64,000 nt of DNA from NCBI GenBank assembly GCA_020630335.1, contig JAHDBN010000011.1, forward strand, positions 1 through 64,000. Reading direction: 5' to 3'. This DNA comes from Bacteriovoracaceae bacterium (GTDB lineage Bacteria; Bdellovibrionota; Bacteriovoracia; Bacteriovoracales; Bacteriovoracaceae). Positions 63,867-64,000 of this stretch are shown here, one piece after another; position 1 is the stretch's first letter, and each line of letters opens with the position of its first letter. Made by a program: the position numbers and the translations under genes. Under the pieces are notes generated by a model that did no database searches, had not been told where the DNA came from, and was given only the letters and a program-made list of their open reading frames with translations.

Positions 63867-64000
63867 ATGGGCCAAAGCTTAAAAACTAATATTCAATCAA
63901 GATCTCCAATAATCTTCTTTCTTGCTGCCCTTCTTTTACATTCGATTATTATGTTTCTTTATATTAATCCGCAGTTTAAAAAATTTGTGAATTCTCAAGA
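63867..64000 (+). CDS. Start of a membrane-anchored protein, cut by the window end
   Basis: An open frame from ATG 63867 to the window edge, coding 44 residues: a basic start, MGQSLKTNIQSRSP, then one hydrophobic helix (IIFFLAALLLHSIIMFLYI). GAGAAGA is the ribosome site, close to a small CTTC-CGA-GAAG hairpin. A short N-terminal anchor of this type occurs in TonB-like proteins, but too little is visible to assign it. Confidence 0.6.
   Translation, partial: MGQSLKTNIQSRSPIIFFLAALLLHSIIMFLYINPQFKKFVNSQ

Overview
The window is a gene-dense, AT-rich stretch (GC content by eye about one third) of a Gram-negative bacterial chromosome. LpxC (lipid A synthesis), many signal peptides and lipoboxes, a Tad-type secretin, an aa3-type cytochrome oxidase and indirect aminoacylation by GatCAB all fit a diderm, aerobically respiring organism. 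The gene styles (secreted HExxH proteases, many small exported proteins, a bc complex with a split cytochrome b) suggest a member of the Bdellovibrionota/Bacteriovoracales or a related former deltaproteobacterial lineage. That assignment is inference; no database search was possible. I see no phage, transposon, CRISPR array or integrase.

Region by region. 1-2.6 kb (minus): tRNA-Ala(TGC), then two paralogous secreted HExxH/ExxxD metalloproteases flanking a small lipoprotein. 2.8-17.5 kb (minus): one large respiratory operon. In transcription order it holds a HEAT-like membrane protein, Rieske protein, split cytochrome b, a 970-aa octaheme cytochrome c with a coiled coil, a first COX3, a CPYC mini-protein, a fused CtaA-CtaB heme A factory, COX2, COX1, a second COX3, a diheme lipoprotein cytochrome, Sco, COX4 and a small membrane protein. 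17.5-20 kb: exported or membrane proteins of unknown role. 20-31 kb (minus): glmU-glmS-zinc ribbon-pcrA-gatC-gatA-gatB-AsmA-like-ppx. 31.3-34.5 kb (plus): lon, a stand-alone receiver protein and a membrane-anchored partner. 34.5-36 kb: a gene-poor stretch with an unexplained, GC-richer, possibly structured segment. 36-44.8 kb (minus): a compact Tad pilus operon with a CpaE-CpaF fusion and four prepilin-like subunits, followed by a YD-repeat protein. 44.97-45.16 kb (plus): a 6S RNA gene recognised from its fold and conserved sequence. 45.2-50 kb: exported proteins, a peptidoglycan-binding repeat protein and a Thr-Tyr-Gly-Val tRNA cluster. 50-57 kb (minus): rRNA/tRNA methyltransferase, proS, two paralogous lipoproteins, lpxC. 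57-63.5 kb: an exported cysteine-peptidase-like protein, then folD-gcvT-gcvH-ruvC-ruvA-ruvB. The end holds a two-helix membrane mini-protein and the start of another membrane protein.

The most distinctive content is the respiratory operon. It encodes quinol oxidation, cytochrome c electron transfer, oxygen reduction and the heme A and copper assembly factors as one unit, and has several unusual architectures that suggest a bc-aa3 supercomplex. The second is the Tad operon with its fused ATPase and linked YD-repeat protein.
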